Assembly: GCF_039729195.1 (NCBI RefSeq)
Contig: NZ_CP155796.1
Location: 4,836,001-4,900,000 of the forward strand
Origin: Mycobacterium sp. DL
GTDB taxonomy: Bacteria; Actinomycetota; Actinomycetes; Mycobacteriales; Mycobacteriaceae
DNA: 64,000 bases
Reading direction: 5' to 3'
Under the pieces are notes generated by a model that was not told the origin of the DNA, searched no databases, and was given only the letters and a program-made list of their open reading frames with translations. The position numbers and the translations under genes were made by a program. Shown here in pieces: positions 59,992 through 64,000 of the stretch (its first letter is position 1; every line of letters starts with the position of its first letter).

Positions 59992-61758
59992 ATGGCGCAG
60001 CTGCCAGCTTGGATGGGTGCGGGCGTGCTCGCTGCCGGTGTGTCTGCCGCGATGATCGCCGGAGCCGACACCGCCGGCGCAGACAGCGGATCTGATACTT
60101 CGGGAGCAGCGGCCAGTTCCTCCGGCAGCGCCGATCCCGGTCCCCGCGGCACCGACCGCGACACGGGCGACACCGACTCGTCCAAGCCGACCGACGCATC
60201 CGACACCGACGCGGACACCGACGCGGACGCCGCCGACACCGAGGCGGATGCCGACGAGGCCGAAGTCGACGACCTGGACACCGCGGATCTCGCCGACGAG
60301 GCCGAGGACGCCATCGCCGACGAGACCGAGGACGTCGAAGACCCCGACGATCAGCTACCGGAGGCCGGCTCCGACGACACCGGCCCCAGTTCCGGCGACG
60401 CCCGTCCCGTCGATCACGACCTCACCGCGTCGCCCCGACAACTCGACACCGTCGACGAGTTCGCCGCGGAACCCGAGCACGCCGAAGCCCCTACCGAGGA
60501 AGCCGGCGAGCCCACCGCCGTCGAAGCCGAAGAGCAGCAGCTGCCCGTCGAGACCGCGGTCCCGGCCGCGACGGTAGCCAACATTGTTGCGGCGCAGCGC
60601 ATATCGACCACGCTCAGCGAACCTGCCGCACTCGTGCAACCGCAACCGTGGACACTGCAAGAGATCGTGCAGTCATTGGTCCTGGACGTCATCGGGGTGG
60701 CCGTCCGATTCATCTCCGGCCCCCCGGTGGCGGCACCGGGCACCAATGTGACCGTGCGCAGCTCCAGCCTGGAGATCACCGAGGGCCGCACCGTGCCGGC
60801 GGATTGGTACTACCCCGACGGCGACGAACCACCGCAGCGACTGATCTACCTGCAGCACGGCTACCTCGGCGTCGGCTCGATGTACAGCTACACCGCGTCG
60901 TGGCTGGCCGACCGCACCAACAGCATCGTCGTCGTACCCACGCTGTCGTCGAATCGATATGTCCGCGATGGGTTCTGGCTCGGCGACGATCAGGTGCACC
61001 GCGCCACTGCAGACCTCCTACTCGGCGACCGCGACGCGCTGACGGCAAGCGCGGTCGCTGCCGGCTTCGCCAAGAAATACGGCGCCGGCGTCGCGTTGCC
61101 GGAGACGTTCACCCTGGTCGGACATTCGCTCGGTGCCGGGGTGGCCGCCGGCGCCGCCGGGTACTACGCCGACGCCGTCATCGCCAGTGGTGCCACCAGC
61201 AGGCTGGCCGGGATCGTCCTTCTCGACGGTGCTCCGCCCGGGGACGTGTTGCCCGAGGCGCTCGTCAAACTCGACGGTCTCGGCGCCTACATCCCCGTGC
61301 TCGAGCTGGGGGCGCCACGGGAATCCGGTGCGCGCCGGGTGGACGAGGCGCTCAACGGTCATCGGCCCGGGCACTTCAACGGGCTTGTGCTCGACCGCGG
61401 CGCCCACCTGGATTCCATGCAAGGCGGCAGCTGGCTCATCCAGCTCGTCTCGTACCTCTACCAGGGATTCCCGACCGAGCAGAACAAAGCGGCCGCACAG
61501 ACGATCATCGCCGGATGGCTCAATGACTTCTTCGCCGGCCGGATCGATGCGGCCACGGGTGCGTGCGAGGGTGACGACTGCGCCGGGATCTACGGTGAGC
61601 CCGGGCAGACCGTCTCCGTCGAGACTCCGAAAGGACCGGCCAGCGGTACGGTGATCGGCACCGCTGTCGCGCCGATGAGCACCGAGTTCCAGCCTCCGTC
61701 GGTCAGCTCCCTGATGGCTACGCGGTCCACCGCCGTGCGCCTCATGATTCAGGGGTGA
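59992..61758 (+). CDS. Secreted alpha/beta hydrolase with long acidic linker
   Basis: This 588-residue protein has an N-terminal signal (AWMGAGVLAAGVSAAMIAGADTAGADS). A low-complexity Asp/Glu/Ala/Thr linker runs from about 30 to 190. The C-terminal hydrolase domain has LIYLQHGYLGVGSMYSY near 285 as the oxyanion region and the nucleophile elbow TLVGHSLGAGVAAG near 370. Ser is the nucleophile, so an esterase or lipase is likely. ATG 59992 has GGGAGA upstream. The acidic linker may space the enzyme from the cell wall. Confidence 0.8.
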   Translation: MAQLPAWMGAGVLAAGVSAAMIAGADTAGADSGSDTSGAAASSSGSADPGPRGTDRDTGDTDSSKPTDASDTDADTDADAADTEADADEAEVDDLDTADLADEAEDAIADETEDVEDPDDQLPEAGSDDTGPSSGDARPVDHDLTASPRQLDTVDEFAAEPEHAEAPTEEAGEPTAVEAEEQQLPVETAVPAATVANIVAAQRISTTLSEPAALVQPQPWTLQEIVQSLVLDVIGVAVRFISGPPVAAPGTNVTVRSSSLEITEGRTVPADWYYPDGDEPPQRLIYLQHGYLGVGSMYSYTASWLADRTNSIVVVPTLSSNRYVRDGFWLGDDQVHRATADLLLGDRDALTASAVAAGFAKKYGAGVALPETFTLVGHSLGAGVAAGAAGYYADAVIASGATSRLAGIVLLDGAPPGDVLPEALVKLDGLGAYIPVLELGAPRESGARRVDEALNGHRPGHFNGLVLDRGAHLDSMQGGSWLIQLVSYLYQGFPTEQNKAAAQTIIAGWLNDFFAGRIDAATGACEGDDCAGIYGEPGQTVSVETPKGPASGTVIGTAVAPMSTEFQPPSVSSLMATRSTAVRLMIQG

Positions 61759-61834
61759 TCGCTACTCGGAAGTTGTTGCACCACATCATTTTCCAGGAGG
61801 ACTGGGACTTTTGACCCATCGCCGACTCGGCCCT

Positions 61835-62122
61835 TCACGGCCGCGGAAGCTTGCGGTGCAGTGGATTGGTCGACACTCGAGTGGCCCTGCGATTGCCGGC
61901 CGGAATGTTCGTGACCACGTCGGGGGATTCGGCGGAGGCTCGGGTCGCGTCCTGAAGCCGCATCTGCGAACTGCCTCCCGCACCCAGTGCGGGTTTGCCG
62001 ATCATCCGCCTCGCCGGGTCGCCGCACTCCGGGCACGCGGCCGTGTCCGGCGGCGCTGCAATGGGATGTTGCTCGACGAAGTCGACGCAGTCCTGCCGGC
62101 ATCGGAACGTGTAAGACGGCAT
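61835..62122 (-). CDS. fmdB: FmdB-family zinc-ribbon protein
   Basis: This 95-residue protein begins MPSYTFRCRQDCVDFVEQHPI and has CPECGDPARRMIGKPAL, the FmdB zinc-ribbon with a compact first Cys pair (CRQDC) and a CPEC second pair. A hydrophilic tail follows. FmdB proteins were named as regulators of formamidase genes, and the divergent gene here is a formamidase. ATG 62122 lies 127 bp from the formamidase start, so they share a regulatory region. Confidence 0.85.
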   Translation of the reverse strand: MPSYTFRCRQDCVDFVEQHPIAAPPDTAACPECGDPARRMIGKPALGAGGSSQMRLQDATRASAESPDVVTNIPAGNRRATRVSTNPLHRKLPRP

Positions 62123-62249
62123 GGGGAAAACGATAGCGCCGTGTTCGGTTCCTGAGTCGTGCGGCGCTGTCGCGGTGATCGCGCTACGTTCGAAAGAGAC
62201 AGTTCCCACACCGAAGCAAGCGCCCGACGCCCAGCACGGAGGAGGCCAC

Positions 62250-63503
62250 GTGCCCGAACTACTGTTCCCCCTCGATTCGACGAAGAAGTTCACCGACCAG
62301 CAGATCGTCGGCCACAACCGTTGGCATCCCGACATTCCCGCCGCGGTCACGGTCAAACCGGGTGACACATTCCGCGCGCACTGCCGGGAATGGTTCGACG
62401 GCGCGATCCACAACGACGACTCGGCCGAGGACATCCTGAACGCACCGCTGAAGGGTGTGCACTGCCTGTCCGGTCCGTTCGCGATCGAGGGCGCCGAGCC
62501 CGGTGACCTGCTGATCGTCGACATCCTCGACGTCGGGCCGATCCCACAGGAGGACTCCGGACCGCTCGCCGGCCAAGGTTGGGGTTACACCGGCATCTTC
62601 GCCAAACTCAACGGCGGTGGTTTCCTCACCGAGCAGTTCCCTGACGCCTACAAGGCAATCTGGGATTTCGCCGGGCAGACCACCACATCACGCCATGTTC
62701 CCGGGGTGAAGTACACCGGCATCGTGCACCCCGGACTGATGGGCACCGCTCCGTCGGCAGAGTTGCTGGCCAAGTGGAATACGCGCGAGGGTGCGCTGAT
62801 CGCCACCGACCCGGACCGCGTCCCTCCGCTGGCCCTGCCTCCCGAGCCCCAGGACGCCATCCTCGGCACGCTGACCGGTGGCGACTTCACCCGCGTCGCC
62901 GCCGAGGCCGCGCGAACGGCACCGCCCCGGGAGAACGGCGGCAATCAGGACATCAAGAACCTGACGAAGGGAAGTCGGGTCTTCTACCCGGTGTTCGTCC
63001 CCGGTGCCAACCTGTCCTTCGGTGACCTGCACTTCTCTCAGGGCGACGGCGAGATCACCTTCTGTGGGGCGATCGAGATGGGCGGATTCATGGATTTGCA
63101 CGTCGATCTCATCAAGGGCGGCATGGCGACATACGGCGTATCGGAGAACGCCATCTTCATGCCCGGCAACACCGACCCGCAGTACTCGGAGTGGATCGCA
63201 TTCTCCGGGACGTCGGTCACTCTGGACGGCGAGCAGAAGTATCTGGACTCCGATCTTGCCTATCAGCGTGCCTGCCTTCACGCGATCGAGTACCTGACCA
63301 AATTCGGCTACAGCCCGGAGCAGGCCTACCTGCTGCTCGGGTCGGCGCCGATCGAAGGACGACTCTCCGGCGTCGTCGATATCCCGAATTCGTGTGCGAC
63401 GGTCTACATTCCGACAGCAATCTTCGATTTCCCGATCGCGCCCTCAGCCGCCGGACCGGTTCAGGTCGACCCGGGCATGGGCGCTCCGCACGCCAGCTTC
63501 TAG
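62250..63503 (+). CDS. fmdA: Formamidase / acetamidase-formamidase family (FmdA)
   Basis: This 417-residue enzyme hydrolyses formamide to formate and ammonia. FmdA-type features are PELLFPLDSTKKF, HNRWHPDIPAAVTVKPGD, FRAHCREWFDG and GAIEMGGFMDLHVDL. Length and N-terminus agree with FmdA. GTG 62250 has GGAGGAGG just upstream; the longer frame from 62121 lacks this. It overlaps the convergent lipoprotein gene by 4 bp. Confidence 0.93.
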   Translation: MPELLFPLDSTKKFTDQQIVGHNRWHPDIPAAVTVKPGDTFRAHCREWFDGAIHNDDSAEDILNAPLKGVHCLSGPFAIEGAEPGDLLIVDILDVGPIPQEDSGPLAGQGWGYTGIFAKLNGGGFLTEQFPDAYKAIWDFAGQTTTSRHVPGVKYTGIVHPGLMGTAPSAELLAKWNTREGALIATDPDRVPPLALPPEPQDAILGTLTGGDFTRVAAEAARTAPPRENGGNQDIKNLTKGSRVFYPVFVPGANLSFGDLHFSQGDGEITFCGAIEMGGFMDLHVDLIKGGMATYGVSENAIFMPGNTDPQYSEWIAFSGTSVTLDGEQKYLDSDLAYQRACLHAIEYLTKFGYSPEQAYLLLGSAPIEGRLSGVVDIPNSCATVYIPTAIFDFPIAPSAAGPVQVDPGMGAPHASF

Positions 63504-63955
63504 AGATCGGGCTCCCAGGTGAGGATGCCCGAATCAGCAAGCAGCGAGAGGTGCAGTCGGCCGTCCTGGACGAGATAGCCGCGTACCCCGGACAGGGACG
63601 TCGACACCCGCTGATCGAGCGATCCCGGCGGACAGCCCATTCTGGTCGTCGCGATCGGACCGAAGGTCAACTCGCCCGACGTGCCGGACTCGTCAGGCCT
63701 GGACTGCCACGTCGAGGAACCTCGATTGCAGTGGATCTGGAACGACGCCGCGCCCTGCCCGTCGACGCGGGGTTCGAACCTGACGGTGTAGCGCTGCCCC
63801 TCGGGCACCACGGTGGTGCCCTGCGCGTCATCCATCGACTGGATCTCGGTCAGCCGCCACGCCGTGCCGTCCAGCGCGAAGGCGGCATTCGCCGGTGCGG
63901 CGGCGCAGCCGACCAGCGACACGAGGGCGGCCACCAGTAACAATCCCATCCGCAT
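63500..63955 (-). CDS. Lipoprotein with a META-like domain
   Basis: This 151-residue protein has a lipoprotein signal MRMGLLLVAALVSLVGC (Cys17). A small beta-barrel follows: ALDGTAWRLTEIQSMD, QIHCNRGSS, GPIATTRMGCPP and a GILTWEPDL end. The W-L, CN-G and MGCPP pattern is that of META/HslJ-type heat-shock-associated domains. Function unknown. The last 45 bp of the window contain no gene I can support. Confidence 0.75.
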   Translation of the reverse strand: MRMGLLLVAALVSLVGCAAAPANAAFALDGTAWRLTEIQSMDDAQGTTVVPEGQRYTVRFEPRVDGQGAASFQIHCNRGSSTWQSRPDESGTSGELTFGPIATTRMGCPPGSLDQRVSTSLSGVRGYLVQDGRLHLSLLADSGILTWEPDL

Positions 63956-64000
63956 ACTGACGAACCTACCTACTGTGGCCCGAAGTCTCTCTGACGGCAG

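Noticed and set aside
62123..62249. GlnR operator between fmdB and fmdA
   Set aside because: Nitrogen control would be logical, but I could not find a convincing GlnR half-site pair in the 127 bp between the genes.

Overview
The window looks like the chromosome of a fast-growing, environmental Mycobacterium (Mycolicibacterium type). It is GC-rich and uses many GTG starts. Its first half follows the gene order I recall for M. tuberculosis Rv1008-Rv1029: tatD end, rpfB-rsmA-ispE, a fadD-like ligase, pth-rplY, lpqT-prs-glmU, TetR-mfd-mazG, an LpqU-like gene, eno, a FtsB-like gene, a DUF501 gene, ppx and kdp. Species cannot be fixed from sequence reading alone.

Layout: 1-5204 holds rpfB-rsmA-ispE and an acyl-AMP ligase. 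5205-7222 is a DrrAB-like ABC exporter bracketed by two copies of a hairpin repeat. 7297-14308 carries a leaderless Fe-S protein, then a minus-strand housekeeping block (pth, rplY, an SDR, lpqT, arsC-like, prs, glmU). 14345-17972 has tRNA-Gln, a Gre-fold protein and a PucR/DadA pair with nested palindromes between them. 18026-23438 is TetR-mfd-mazG. 23385-25667 is an inserted iron island (Dyp peroxidase EfeB and EfeO lipoprotein) behind a good IdeR-type box. 25810-33506 returns to core genes plus a propionyl-CoA synthetase and an epoxide-hydrolase-like enzyme. 33577-41786 is a complete kdp locus on one strand, with an extra 27-residue membrane ORF before kdpF. 41942-44067 is a group of small membrane or stress-type genes with SigF-like promoters.

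At 44170 a tRNA-Leu(UAA) is followed about 550 bp later by a decayed copy of its 3' half. Directly after comes the most unusual part, 45350-59656. This looks like an undescribed terpenoid biosynthetic cluster. It contains two cytochromes P450, a TetR regulator, a canonical polyprenyl diphosphate synthase, a squalene/phytoene-synthase-like protein without its first Asp-rich motif, and an AfsA-family (A-factor type) protein whose two halves are in swapped order. It also has an ICMT-like membrane methyltransferase, a complete PEP-synthase/rifampin-phosphotransferase-like dikinase, a UbiA-family prenyltransferase/cyclase, a second isoprenyl-synthase-like protein and an MMPL exporter. Three 18-bp palindromes, GCAGTAG-N4-CYACTG plus one base, sit before the three main transcription units and argue that they form one regulon.

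After the cluster come a secreted alpha/beta hydrolase with a long acidic linker, a divergent FmdB/formamidase pair and a META-type lipoprotein. Function calls come from motifs read by eye and remembered family features; no database search was run.
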